Below are positions 29,494 through 37,759 of a stretch of 64,000 nucleotides of DNA, in pieces; within the stretch, counting starts at the first letter, position 1; each line of letters begins with the position of its first letter. The notes under the pieces were generated by a model. The model was not told the DNA's origin. It ran no database searches and was given only the letters and a program-made list of their open reading frames with translations. Made by a program: the position numbers and the translations under genes. This DNA is from Venatoribacter cucullus (GTDB lineage Bacteria; Pseudomonadota; Gammaproteobacteria; Pseudomonadales; Oceanobacteraceae): NCBI RefSeq assembly GCF_016132445.1, contig NZ_CP046056.1, forward strand, positions 2,287,501-2,351,500. Direction: 5' to 3'.

Positions 29494-30237
29494 TTATTCT
29501 TCTTCGCTGAAAAATTCTTCCCCGGCAAAATCTTCACTGTCATCGTCAGCATGGTCGGCACCGCCGAATAAATCATGCAGTAAATCTTTTTCTGCGCTGG
29601 TTACTGCACTCAGATTTTCAGCCAGTGGCGGGTAACACACCTGATTACGGCCACTATGTTTGGCCTGATACAGCAGCTTATCGGCTTCGTTCAGCAGCCG
29701 GTCGGCTGGCCAGGGGTGGCTGGCATCACACAAAGCCAGACCAAGGCTGGCGGTAATGTTCAGCGTATGACCATCACATTGCAGCGGGGTATTGGCAATG
29801 TTTTCGCACAGCCGGCGCGCTACCTGAATAGCCAGCGGCCGTTCGGTAGAGGGCAGAATAATGGCAAATTCTTCACCGCCGTAACGGCAATGAATATCCA
29901 GTTTACGGGTAGAGTCGCGGATTAATCGTGCGGTTTGCTGCAACACCAGATTGCCCACTTCATGACCCCAGGTATCGTTTACCTGCTTGAAGTGATCCAG
30001 GTCCAGCATAATCAGCGCTGTTGGCAGCAGGGTGCGCTCGGTCCGCTCCAGTTCCTGCGCCAGTGCGGTACGGAAATAGCGCACATTAAACAGCCCGGTT
30101 AACGGGTCAGTAATCACTTGCTGACGCAGCTGTACTACTTCTTCCACAATCGGGCACTGAGTTTCGCCCACCGGGCACTGCGGCCGGCTGGCCGTGATTG
30201 GGGTTCGGATTGTGGTGTGCTGATTCATAGTCATCAA
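29494..30237 (-). CDS. GGDEF diguanylate cyclase
   Basis: This 247-residue soluble diguanylate cyclase makes cyclic di-GMP. The active site RYGGEEF is at residues 118-124, and the product-inhibition I-site RKLD sits exactly five residues earlier (111-114). It should therefore be active and feedback-inhibited. The N-terminal 40 residues hold no known sensor but contain two cysteines (CPVGETQC). The last 30 residues are very acidic (DDDSEDFAGEEFFSEEE). Confidence 0.92.
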   Translation of the reverse strand: MMTMNQHTTIRTPITASRPQCPVGETQCPIVEEVVQLRQQVITDPLTGLFNVRYFRTALAQELERTERTLLPTALIMLDLDHFKQVNDTWGHEVGNLVLQQTARLIRDSTRKLDIHCRYGGEEFAIILPSTERPLAIQVARRLCENIANTPLQCDGHTLNITASLGLALCDASHPWPADRLLNEADKLLYQAKHSGRNQVCYPPLAENLSAVTSAEKDLLHDLFGGADHADDDSEDFAGEEFFSEEE

Positions 30238-30313
30238 AAACTACCAACAAAATGACGCCAGCAGTCTAGCAGAGCCAATCACTGCTGACTGCCCCGTCGC
30301 GTCATGGTTAGCC

Positions 30314-31948
30314 TCAGAAATCATCCGGACCCCGGAAACGACTGTGCAATTCATGCACATCCGGCGCCTGTAATCCGGCGGTGCCGGCCCCGTCCAGACG
30401 TCCGCTGACCGTTGGCAGGCGCAGATTAAACTGCACGCCGCGAATATCCAGCGGGGTAAAAATCAGGGTTTCGCCCTTACGGCCGCTGCATTGCAGCAAC
30501 CAACGTGGCAACCCCGGATGCTGCGGGTCCAGCCAGCTGACCGGCCCACCGCTGCAATCCAGCCGCTGCACCTGCGGCTGCCCTTCACTGCTGATTTCCA
30601 CCGTCACAAGCGGTTTGCTTAAGCGTTGTTCAAACTGGGCAACCGCTTCGTTTTCACTGCCCGCCAACCCCACCAGCGGTAATTCATCCTGCAGACGCTG
30701 CTGCAGGTGTAAATGCTCGACACTGCCATCGCGGTATTCCAGCCGCAAGTAATAGTCATCGCTGCGGTTGTGCACGTTATCGAAGGCGATATCGCCATCA
30801 AAACCCTGGGTTATCTGCTGCACAAAATACAGCCCTAAACCTTTGCCGTGGTGGCCGCGCGCCCGGCGGGTGGAAAAGCCCAGTTTGAATATCTGCCCGC
30901 GGTCGTCATCAGCGATGTGTGGGCCACGGTTATACAGCGTCAGACACAGATGCTGCTGCGCTTCCCACAAGCGGATTGATACCGGTGGAAAACGGCTTTT
31001 ATACTGCTTTTTAGTAGCGTAATAACGGGCATTTTTTAACAGATTTTCCAGCAACAGAATCAGATGATTCGGATTACCGGCCAGCCGGTCGCAGGGCTGT
31101 AACTCAATGCTGAACAGACCATCACTGTCGGTTAAGTGCACGGCATCGGTGGTCGCCTGAAACAGCGCGGCCGGCTCCGGTTTGCCATCGGCATCGCACA
31201 GGGTTGCACCCAGATGCAGACGCAGGGTATCCAGCAGCGCCTGCTGCGGATCGAATACCGGCTGCAGCGGCAAAGACTCCAGCGCGGTGCCCTGTAATTC
31301 GGCCTGGAACAGTAATTCTTCACAGCGGCTGATATGGGCACCGATGTGCATGGCCATGTTGTCGGTGGTGGATAAATCCAGCAGATCCCACAAATAGCGC
31401 ATACCGCTTAAGGCTTCCTGATACTGCAGTGCGGTGCTGCCGTTGTCGTCCGGCAGACTGTGGCTGGCCGCATATTGCAGAGCCGACTGCACTTTATCGA
31501 AGGAAATCACGCCGTTGTGGCGCACCTCCGCGGCAATACTGCGGAAGTGCAGATACTTCTCGTCGTATTCAATGTATTCCAGCAATTTATCGCTGATAAA
31601 CATTTTCAGTTTATCGGTATGGCTGGCTGAGGTTTGTGCGCGCTGCTGCAGCTGACGTTTATTATCCCAGAGTTTTTTAAACTGATTTTTCACACGGTTT
31701 TTCTGCTGCATAAAAGAGCGCAAATCAAACCAGGCGAAGATCAGAAAGCCCAGAAATGCGCCACTGAAATACTCCGGCCGGAATAAAAAATCCGGCAACT
31801 TCAGCAGGCTGATTAATTCCGGCTGCAGCAGCAATAATGCATAAAACAGCAGCAGTTTCACCAGCAGCAACGTGCGCCATGGGTAACGGATGGAAAAACG
31901 GAAATTATCCGGTTTCAACTCCGCTTTGGTATCGGTTGAACTTGTCAT
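30314..31948 (-). CDS. Atypical membrane sensor histidine kinase
   Basis: This 544-residue kinase has two membrane helices (about residues 24-50 and 61-78) with almost no periplasmic loop, a helical region, then an HATPase domain with N-box ENLLKNARYY (301-310), NRGP in place of the usual DxG box (340-343) and GKGLGL (369-374). A canonical H-box is not seen: the expected place reads AAEVRHNG, leaving His144 or His134 as possible phosphoacceptors. About 130 residues of unrecognised C-terminal sequence follow the ATPase domain. Its start overlaps the response-regulator stop by four bases. Confidence 0.82.
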   Translation of the reverse strand: MTSSTDTKAELKPDNFRFSIRYPWRTLLLVKLLLFYALLLLQPELISLLKLPDFLFRPEYFSGAFLGFLIFAWFDLRSFMQQKNRVKNQFKKLWDNKRQLQQRAQTSASHTDKLKMFISDKLLEYIEYDEKYLHFRSIAAEVRHNGVISFDKVQSALQYAASHSLPDDNGSTALQYQEALSGMRYLWDLLDLSTTDNMAMHIGAHISRCEELLFQAELQGTALESLPLQPVFDPQQALLDTLRLHLGATLCDADGKPEPAALFQATTDAVHLTDSDGLFSIELQPCDRLAGNPNHLILLLENLLKNARYYATKKQYKSRFPPVSIRLWEAQQHLCLTLYNRGPHIADDDRGQIFKLGFSTRRARGHHGKGLGLYFVQQITQGFDGDIAFDNVHNRSDDYYLRLEYRDGSVEHLHLQQRLQDELPLVGLAGSENEAVAQFEQRLSKPLVTVEISSEGQPQVQRLDCSGGPVSWLDPQHPGLPRWLLQCSGRKGETLIFTPLDIRGVQFNLRLPTVSGRLDGAGTAGLQAPDVHELHSRFRGPDDF

Positions 31949-32757
31949 AAAGGCTTCCAGCAGTAAGCGCCTTCATCACCAAAGGTGGCGATGTAGCGGC
32001 CGGCGCGGCATTGGTCCATAAATTCCTGCTCATGTCCGTGCGCCGCCGCCATGGAATGACGCAGAATTTTTATATGCTGACGGTAACTGGCGTAGGAGAA
32101 TTTTTCGATATCGGCTTCCAGTAAATCGGCCATCTGCATGGTGGTTAATGGTCGTGGTGACGCCTCGACCAGAAAGCGCAGAATTTTACGCGGCGTCGGT
32201 GCCAGCGGCCGGGCAGGATTGGCCGGGTTCATCAGTTTATTGCCCTGCCACCACACCTCCCAGCTGACCAGATCAATGCGTAAATCGCCGCTCACCAGCT
32301 GCGCTTTTTTATTCGCCACCGGCTGCAGGCTCTGACGCAGCAAGGCTTTCATGCGCCACAGCAATACGCCTTCGATATTGCGCTGATGCTTGGCGATAAA
32401 ATCCTGCGTCACCCCTTCTTCAAAGGCTTTCTGTTCGATGCCGGTGCCGGAATGCTCGGATAAAAACACGATCGGCAGTGCCGGCCATTTTTTCAGCAAG
32501 GCTTTGGAAACGCTGAAACCGCCGTCATCGTTGCCGTTCAGGCTGGCGTCCAGAATGGCGATGTGCGGCGCATCACCGGCATCGGTCTGCGCAATGCGGG
32601 CCAGCGCCGGTTCAGCAAAGCGGAACACTTCCAGCCGGTTATTCTCACCAGCGGCCAGTTCTCCCTCAGCACCGGGAGCAAAATTACTGCGCTCCAGCAG
32701 CGGGCGGAATTTCTCTATCCAGTGGCTCTGATCTTCGACCCAGAAAATTTTGATCAT
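31945..32757 (-). CDS. OmpR-type response regulator
   Basis: This 270-residue regulator has a receiver domain (acid pair Glu8-Asp9, phosphoacceptor Asp70 in ILDASLNG, Ser in FLSEHSG, Lys in FIAKHQ) and a winged-helix DNA-binding domain at about residues 185-265. The receiver carries an insert around residues 26-42. It is the first gene of the operon with the kinase, divergent from the membrane/VWA operon, whose upstream region carries phased TCAC repeats. It is likely the local regulator of that operon. Confidence 0.87.
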   Translation of the reverse strand: MIKIFWVEDQSHWIEKFRPLLERSNFAPGAEGELAAGENNRLEVFRFAEPALARIAQTDAGDAPHIAILDASLNGNDDGGFSVSKALLKKWPALPIVFLSEHSGTGIEQKAFEEGVTQDFIAKHQRNIEGVLLWRMKALLRQSLQPVANKKAQLVSGDLRIDLVSWEVWWQGNKLMNPANPARPLAPTPRKILRFLVEASPRPLTTMQMADLLEADIEKFSYASYRQHIKILRHSMAAAHGHEQEFMDQCRAGRYIATFGDEGAYCWKPL

Positions 32758-32821
32758 GGGCAGCTCCCTGTTATTGCCCCGAGCATACCACCGCCACCAG
32801 CCCCCTGCAGACCCCGCGCCC

Positions 32822-32865
32822 TCACCGGCGCGACAGAAATCACATTCTGCTCACCGATTTTTCAC
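32822..32865. promoter_or_regulatory. Phased direct repeats, candidate response-regulator operator
   Basis: TCAC occurs at 32822, 32840, 32851 and 32862. The last three are spaced exactly 11 bases, and CATTCTG also appears twice nearby (32842 and 32875). Tandem half-sites at one helical turn are the usual OmpR-family arrangement. The site is between the divergent starts. Confidence 0.42.
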
Positions 32866-32934
32866 CGCGCTTTTGCATTCTGTGTCCATCGGCTCTGTGT
32901 CAGGGCCTGCATAACAACGAACGAGGACACCATC

Positions 32935-34473
32935 ATGTCGGATTTACTTCACCTCTGGTCAGACAAAGCTGCGGTTTCCGTGGCGGTCTGGATGCTGCTC
33001 AGCATTACCCTGCTCTACTTCGGCCGCACCCCGGCTCATCATCTGCTGCTGGCGCTGGGCCACGGCCTGCGCCAGGGTCTGCGCTTAACCAGCCGCGCCC
33101 TCGGCCAGCTGGAACAACGCCTGACCCAGCGCAACCGCGACGTGTTGCTGGCCGCTGCCCGCAACGACAGCGAACGCCGCATTGAGCGGGAATTTGCCCG
33201 CATTCAGACCCTGGTCAGCCGTGAACTGGCCGGCTATCCGGGCCTGCAACGGCAGATCAGCAGCGCTATCGATAACGTTGAAACCCGCTGCCGCGACGCC
33301 GCCGAAGAGGCACCACTGCCACCCGCCTGGAGCGATGTGGTACAGATGATCGCTGCCCTGCCCAGCCATGGTGATCCGGCGGTGGCGAAAATTCTGACCA
33401 CCATCAAAGAAGCCGTGGAAGAAACCCACCGCGAAACCCTGAAAGCCTGGCAACACAGCAGCGCCAGCCGCCATAAGCTGCTGGCCGGTATGCAGCCGCA
33501 GTGGCGCACTCTGCAGAACCGCGTTGATGACGTGGGTGCAACGGTCGACGCACTGGATAAACGCAGCCATCAGCTCGACCAGCAGCTGCAACAGTTTGAG
33601 GCCATTCGCCGCGGTGAAGACGCCGCCGTGCGCAGCCTGACCTCTTCCTCGCTGACGCAATTTTTTATCTCCGGCATTGTGCTGGTGATTGCCCTGCTCG
33701 GCGGCCTGATCAACTTTCAGTTAATCGCCCTGCCGATGTCGGAAATGGTTGGCGGCACCAGCTACATCGGCGCCCTGAAAACCTCGGACATTGCCGCGCT
33801 GGTGATCATTCTGATTGAAGTGGCGATGGGGCTGTTCCTGCTCGAGTCCCTGCGCATCACCCGCCTGTTTCCGATGATCAGCAGCATGGACGATAAGATG
33901 CGCCGCCGCATGGTGGTGATCAGCCTGACCATCCTAACGGTACTGGCCGGTATTGAAGCCTCGCTGGCCTATATGCGCGACCTGCTGGCGCTGGATAAAG
34001 AAGCGCTGCAGCAGTCACTGGCCATGACCAGCGCCGCCGCCGGCGTGGCCGCCAGCCATGCGGAATTCCGTTGGATTCCATCCATCGGGCAGATGGTGAT
34101 GGGCTTTATCCTGCCCTTTGCGCTGGCCTTTATCGCCATCCCGCTGGAGTCCTTTATCCAGTCGCTGCGCACCGTGCTGGGCCTGTTACTGGTGGCGGTC
34201 ATCCGTGTACTGGCCATCGGCAGCCGCTTGCTGGGACAGGTATCACTGCACAGTGCCACGCTGCTGACCCATGCCTACGACCTGCTGATTATGCTGCCGC
34301 TGAGTGTGGAGCGTTTGCTGCAGCGTCGTCGTAACGCCGCGCCGGCCACAGCGGAAGCCGTGGCAACCGACGCCGATGAGCAGAGTAAGGATCAACACAG
34401 CAGCGTCAGCGAACGTCCATCACGCCGCAGCCGTCGTACCAGCACCGATGACGCTCTGGTCGCCAGCGCCTGA
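32935..34473 (+). CDS. Unrecognised polytopic membrane protein with helical cytoplasmic domain
   Basis: I do not recognise this 512-residue protein. It has one membrane helix at about residues 13-30, then about 200 residues of mostly helical, heptad-like charged sequence (45-240), then hydrophobic segments at about 242-266, 286-305, 325-346, 388-405 and 412-432. A basic, low-complexity tail (RRSRR) follows. The start at MSDLLHLW is set by ACGAGG upstream; a longer in-frame extension runs across the divergent regulator gene and is rejected. The VWA lipoprotein gene follows 15 bases later, so the two are probably partners. Confidence 0.8.
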   Translation: MSDLLHLWSDKAAVSVAVWMLLSITLLYFGRTPAHHLLLALGHGLRQGLRLTSRALGQLEQRLTQRNRDVLLAAARNDSERRIEREFARIQTLVSRELAGYPGLQRQISSAIDNVETRCRDAAEEAPLPPAWSDVVQMIAALPSHGDPAVAKILTTIKEAVEETHRETLKAWQHSSASRHKLLAGMQPQWRTLQNRVDDVGATVDALDKRSHQLDQQLQQFEAIRRGEDAAVRSLTSSSLTQFFISGIVLVIALLGGLINFQLIALPMSEMVGGTSYIGALKTSDIAALVIILIEVAMGLFLLESLRITRLFPMISSMDDKMRRRMVVISLTILTVLAGIEASLAYMRDLLALDKEALQQSLAMTSAAAGVAASHAEFRWIPSIGQMVMGFILPFALAFIAIPLESFIQSLRTVLGLLLVAVIRVLAIGSRLLGQVSLHSATLLTHAYDLLIMLPLSVERLLQRRRNAAPATAEAVATDADEQSKDQHSSVSERPSRRSRRTSTDDALVASA

Positions 34474-34488
34474 TACACGGAGAACACT

Positions 34489-35151
34489 ATGAATACCATC
34501 ACCAAACTCTGTGCCGCCGCCTGCCTGCCCCTGAGCCTGCTGCTCAGCGGCTGCGGCGAGGGCGCCCCGCAGAATAAAGCGGTGTTTATGCTGATCGACA
34601 CCTCCGGCACCTACACCCAAGAGCTGGATAAAGCCCGTGCCATCAGCAACTACCTGCTGGCCAACCTGAACAGCGGCGACTCACTGGCGCTGGCGCGCAT
34701 CGACAGTGGCAGTTTCAGCGAGAAAGACATCCTCGCCAAAACCACCTTCGATATGCGCCCCAGCACCGCCAACGAACAGAAACGCCGTTTTAAACAGAGC
34801 GTGGACGAATTTGCCGCCGGTCTCAGTAAAGGCAGCCCGCACACCGACATTACCGGCGGTGTGATGCAGGCCACTCAGTATCTGCAGGAAACCGGTGCCG
34901 GCGACAAATTCATTCTTATTTTTTCGGATATGGAAGAGGACTTACCCCATGATCACATTAGAGATTTTCCAATTCGGCTGGATGACGTTAACGTGGTTGC
35001 TCTCAATGTCACTAAGCTACGCAGCGATAACCTGGACCCGCGGGACTATCTGAAACGTCTGCAGCACTGGCAACAGCGTGTGCAGGATGGCGGTGGCAAC
35101 TGGCGGGTGGTCAATGATCTGGAGAAACTGGACAGCCTGCTGGTGCCCTGA
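34489..35151 (+). CDS. VWA-domain lipoprotein
   Basis: This 220-residue lipoprotein has lipobox LLSGC (Cys22) and a von Willebrand factor A domain filling the rest. MIDAS-type residues are visible: Asp37, Ser39 and Thr41 in DTSGT, Thr119/Asp120 and Asp147 (FSDMEED). VWA domains bind ligands through a metal ion. With the membrane protein just upstream and the divergent two-component genes it forms a compact envelope module of unknown function. Confidence 0.84.
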   Translation: MNTITKLCAAACLPLSLLLSGCGEGAPQNKAVFMLIDTSGTYTQELDKARAISNYLLANLNSGDSLALARIDSGSFSEKDILAKTTFDMRPSTANEQKRRFKQSVDEFAAGLSKGSPHTDITGGVMQATQYLQETGAGDKFILIFSDMEEDLPHDHIRDFPIRLDDVNVVALNVTKLRSDNLDPRDYLKRLQHWQQRVQDGGGNWRVVNDLEKLDSLLVP

Positions 35152-35213
35152 GCCACTGTGAAAAAAACGCGGCGCTGCTATGATCAGCGCCCGTTTCACG
35201 TTCGGCAGATGCC

Positions 35214-35984
35214 ATGAAGCCCACCGTTCCCGACCGCAATTTCGACGACCTTGCCAGCCGCTTTGCCCGCACTATTTACGCCACCCCGCGCGGGCGTATC
35301 CGGCTGGCGGCACTGGCGCAGGATTTTGCCGAACTGAGCATTCCGCTGGCGCAGGCCCGCGTGCTGGATATCGGCGGCGGTCAGGGTCAGTTTGCCCTGC
35401 AGCTGGCCAAACAAGGTGCGATGGTCGATTTGTGTGATATTTCGGCGGAAATGCTGCGCCTGGCGCAGGATCAGTTTGCCGCCGCTGGTCAGCCGTTAAA
35501 CAGCCGTCACTGCGGCTTGCAACAGGCAGCTGATTATTTTCCGGCCACCTACGATATTGTACTGAACCACGCCGTGCTGGAATGGCTGGAAGAACCGCTG
35601 GCCGCCCTTCCCATACTGGCCCAACAGGTTAAACCCGGCGGTTGGTTGTCACTGATGTTTTATAACCGCGATGGCCATATCTGGCGGCAATTAATGAACG
35701 GTGGTTTTACCGACCCGTTACGCACCAATACACGGCTGCGCGATGAAGGCAACGCGCCGCAGCATCCGTTAAATCCGGACCTGATTGAACAGCAATTAAA
35801 TGCCCTGGGGTTCAGCGTGCAACGCTGGCGTGGTATCCGTTGTATTTACGACCATCTGGCGCAAAAAATCCGCGACCGTGAAGGTGAGGAGGCCGTAACC
35901 CGGGCCGATCTGGAGTACGGCACCCGGGAACCCTTCCGGCGTTTAGGGCGTTATGTGCATTTTCTGGCGCAGAATAAAAGCTAA
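35214..35984 (+). CDS. cmoM: tRNA 5-carboxymethoxyuridine methyltransferase CmoM
   Basis: CmoM methylates cmo5U34 to mcmo5U in some tRNAs, widening wobble decoding. The 256-residue SAM-dependent product matches E. coli CmoM in DRNFDDLASRFARTIY, the VLDIGGGQGQ SAM loop, the LNHAVLEWL block and the PGGWLSLMFYNRDG strand. It is probably monocistronic; a TATGAT -10-like element lies about 30 bases upstream. Confidence 0.9.
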   Translation: MKPTVPDRNFDDLASRFARTIYATPRGRIRLAALAQDFAELSIPLAQARVLDIGGGQGQFALQLAKQGAMVDLCDISAEMLRLAQDQFAAAGQPLNSRHCGLQQAADYFPATYDIVLNHAVLEWLEEPLAALPILAQQVKPGGWLSLMFYNRDGHIWRQLMNGGFTDPLRTNTRLRDEGNAPQHPLNPDLIEQQLNALGFSVQRWRGIRCIYDHLAQKIRDREGEEAVTRADLEYGTREPFRRLGRYVHFLAQNKS

Positions 35985-36035
35985 GGAGCCGCTGAATAAC
36001 TCTGCACAGCTCTGCGCGATTTATTCAGAAGCTCC
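35985..36035. terminator. Convergent hairpin between cmoM and the solute-binding gene
   Basis: GGAGC and CTGAATAA pair with TTATTCAG and GCTCC across two unpaired bases, enclosing 21 bases. It lies exactly in the gap between two converging genes. No long T-run follows. Confidence 0.6.
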
Positions 36036-36040
36036 CTAAG

Positions 36041-36754
36041 TTATTGCAGAATTTTTTTAATTATTTCTGCCTGCGGATGGCGCGGATTGATATACACAGA
36101 ATGCGGATAAGTGCGCACCAGCGTTTCGGCAAACTGCAGGGCGGCAGGATCGGCCTTTAATTGCTGCAGGTAATACCAGCCGGTATCTTCGGTGGTCAGC
36201 ATATAATCGGCTCGGCCAGCCAATAACATCTGCACCGCCTGCTCGATCTGATTAACATAAATAACCTCAAAATCCGCATCACGAAAATAATTCAGTTCCT
36301 TGCTGCCCGGTAATTGCCGGGTAACCACCAGCACCCCGGGACCAAGCTCGGCCGGATTCTGCCAGCGGAAAGGTTGCGGCTGTGTACGGCGGAATAAACT
36401 GTATTTTATCGCAGCGGCTTTTAATACCACCGGCTCGGCATGATCTGCCGGTGGATAAAAACTTAATAACCAATCATTGGCTTCCAGCACCCGCTGAGCC
36501 GCCCGGGCCGGTGGTAAAAAAACCGGCTCCGCCTGCCAGCCATGGACGGCCAGCTGCTCGGTTAAAATGCGGAAAGACATACCGAAATCCGGCTGCTGCT
36601 GACTGATAAAAGGTGGATACTCAATAACAATGACCGGCGCGACATTGCCATGACCAGTATTTGTGGTGGTTGCAGGGGTGTCGCTGGCCTGGCTTTGACT
36701 GGATAAAAATACCAGGAAAAATACTGATAAAAATGCCGATAACTGCTTTAGCAT
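36041..36754 (-). CDS. Periplasmic solute-binding protein (SBP_bac_3-like)
   Basis: This 237-residue exported protein has a signal peptide ending near QSQA and a small bilobal type-3 solute-binding fold (EYPPFISQQQPDFGMSFRI; the AVQMLLAGRADYMLTTED motif in lobe 2). Many such orphans act as sensors or amino-acid-like binders rather than transport components, and no ABC genes are adjacent. I start at MLKQLSAF because AGAGGA sits at a proper distance; 13 more codons upstream would cover a TATACT promoter element. Confidence 0.82.
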   Translation of the reverse strand: MLKQLSAFLSVFFLVFLSSQSQASDTPATTTNTGHGNVAPVIVIEYPPFISQQQPDFGMSFRILTEQLAVHGWQAEPVFLPPARAAQRVLEANDWLLSFYPPADHAEPVVLKAAAIKYSLFRRTQPQPFRWQNPAELGPGVLVVTRQLPGSKELNYFRDADFEVIYVNQIEQAVQMLLAGRADYMLTTEDTGWYYLQQLKADPAALQFAETLVRTYPHSVYINPRHPQAEIIKKILQ

Positions 36755-36862
36755 GGCCGATTCCTCTGTGTCGAAGGAGTATAACAGCGCCATGAAATTC
36801 TGCGTGGTGATGGGAGAAGTTGGCGCGGATAGGAGAATACTGGCTGGTGAATACGGAGATGA

Positions 36863-37133
36863 ACGGCAGATTCGAAAACAGGGAATAACGTGCGGAATAT
36901 TCAGTTTCGGAAGAATCTGAGGAGATGGCGCGCTCGGGAGGATGTGCTGACGGTCGCAAGCGACCTGGCCTTCGGCCCACGCGCTTTCCGCATCAACAAA
37001 AGGCGTTGATGCTACAAGTCGAACCTGAGGAGGTTCTTACCTCCGTCGCTTGACGGCAGCTTCGAAAACAGGGAATAACGTGCGGGATATTTAGCTTCGG
37101 AAGAAACTGAGAAGATGGCGCGCTCGGGAGGAT
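36863..37133. repeat. 81-bp direct repeats including the tRNA-Arg 3' end, 190-bp period
   Basis: Bases 36863-36943 and 37053-37133 are near-identical (a handful of substitutions). Each comprises about 63 bases of tRNA-Arg downstream sequence plus the terminal 18 bases of tRNA-Arg (minus strand). The 109-base interval between them holds five small hairpins. The arrangement copies the tRNA-tail pattern at the CAU tRNA locus. Confidence 0.88.
36926..36943 (-). pseudogene. tRNA-Arg 3'-tail fragment
   Basis: This is the last 18 bases of tRNA-Arg (part of the T-stem, acceptor strand and CCA) with no upstream tRNA sequence. It sits 172 bases beyond the intact tRNA-Arg 3' end, in the same orientation. 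Confidence 0.85.
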
Positions 37134-37192
37134 TCGAACCTCCGACCGCCTGGTTCGTAGCCAGGTACTCTATCCAGCTGAGCTACGAGCGC
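37116..37192 (-). tRNA. tRNA-Arg(ACG), copy 2
   Basis: A 77-base cloverleaf with acceptor GCGCTCG/CGAGCGC, anticodon stem CCTGG/CCAGG, loop CTACGAA and encoded CCA. The ACG anticodon is read as ICG after deamination and decodes CGU, CGC and CGA. The sequence is close to E. coli tRNA-Arg(ACG) and identical to the copy upstream. Confidence 0.97.
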
Positions 37193-37238
37193 GCATCAGG
37201 TTGTTTCCACGGAATACATTTAATCGGCGGGGATTAAA

Positions 37239-37315
37239 TGGCGCGCTCGGGAGGATTCGAACCTCCGACCGCCTGGTTCGTAGCCAGGTACTCTATCCAG
37301 CTGAGCTACGAGCGC
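37239..37315 (-). tRNA. tRNA-Arg(ACG), copy 1
   Basis: Identical to the second tRNA-Arg gene 46 bases downstream. The spacer between them is unrelated to the sequence after copy 2, so the pair did not arise by simple tandem duplication of gene plus flank. It lies in the csrA-tRNA-Ser-tRNA-Arg order known from Pseudomonas. Confidence 0.97.
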
Positions 37316-37405
37316 GCATCGTGGGGCGCGTATTATAGGGAGTTGCGATTAGCTGTCAACGCTATAATTACGGCTTCTAACGGGTTTCTGCAAAGCAGAA
37401 GAACG

Positions 37406-37496
37406 TGGCGGAGAGAGAGGGATTCGAACCCTCGATAGGGTATTAACCTATACACCCTTAGCAGGGGTGCGCCTTCAGCCACTCGGCCATCTCTCC
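37406..37496 (-). tRNA. tRNA-Ser(GCT)
   Basis: A 91-base class II tRNA with a long variable arm, anticodon loop CTGCTAA (GCU) and encoded CCA. It decodes AGC and AGU. It lies 68 bases downstream of csrA and upstream of the tRNA-Arg pair. Confidence 0.97.
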
Positions 37497-37564
37497 AGTT
37501 CACGGCGCGCATGATACCACGTTCAGACAAAATTCAAAGGGAAAATTTTAACGAAATTAAGGTC

Positions 37565-37759
37565 TTAGTAGTTACCCGGAGTTTCGTCGCCATCTTTCTC
37601 ACGCTGAATGCGCTGATAAATCTCTTCCCGGTGCACCGCCACTTCTTTGGGGGCATTTACACCAATACGAACCTGGTTACCTTTTACGCCCAGTACGGTT
37701 ACGGTCACTTCGTCACCGACCATCAGGGTTTCGCCAACGCGACGGGTCAAAATAAGCAT
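37565..37759 (-). CDS. csrA: Carbon storage regulator CsrA (RsmA)
   Basis: CsrA is a small RNA-binding dimer that represses translation by binding GGA motifs near ribosome-binding sites. The 64-residue product [18 protein letters not shown]... has the RNA-contacting Arg44 region ([11 protein letters not shown]). A longer open frame extends 49 codons upstream, but the family start and the AGGAGA site fix the ATG at 37759. The lysC-csrA-tRNA-Ser-tRNA-Arg order is conserved in pseudomonads. Confidence 0.97.
   Translation of the reverse strand: MLILTRRVGETLMVGDEVTVTVLGVKGNQVRIGVNAPKEVAVHREEIYQRIQREKDGDETPGNY

Noticed and set aside
32563-32934. Upstream extension of the 512-residue membrane protein
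   Set aside because: It is antisense to the response regulator and runs over the divergent promoter region; a clear ribosome-binding site supports 32935.
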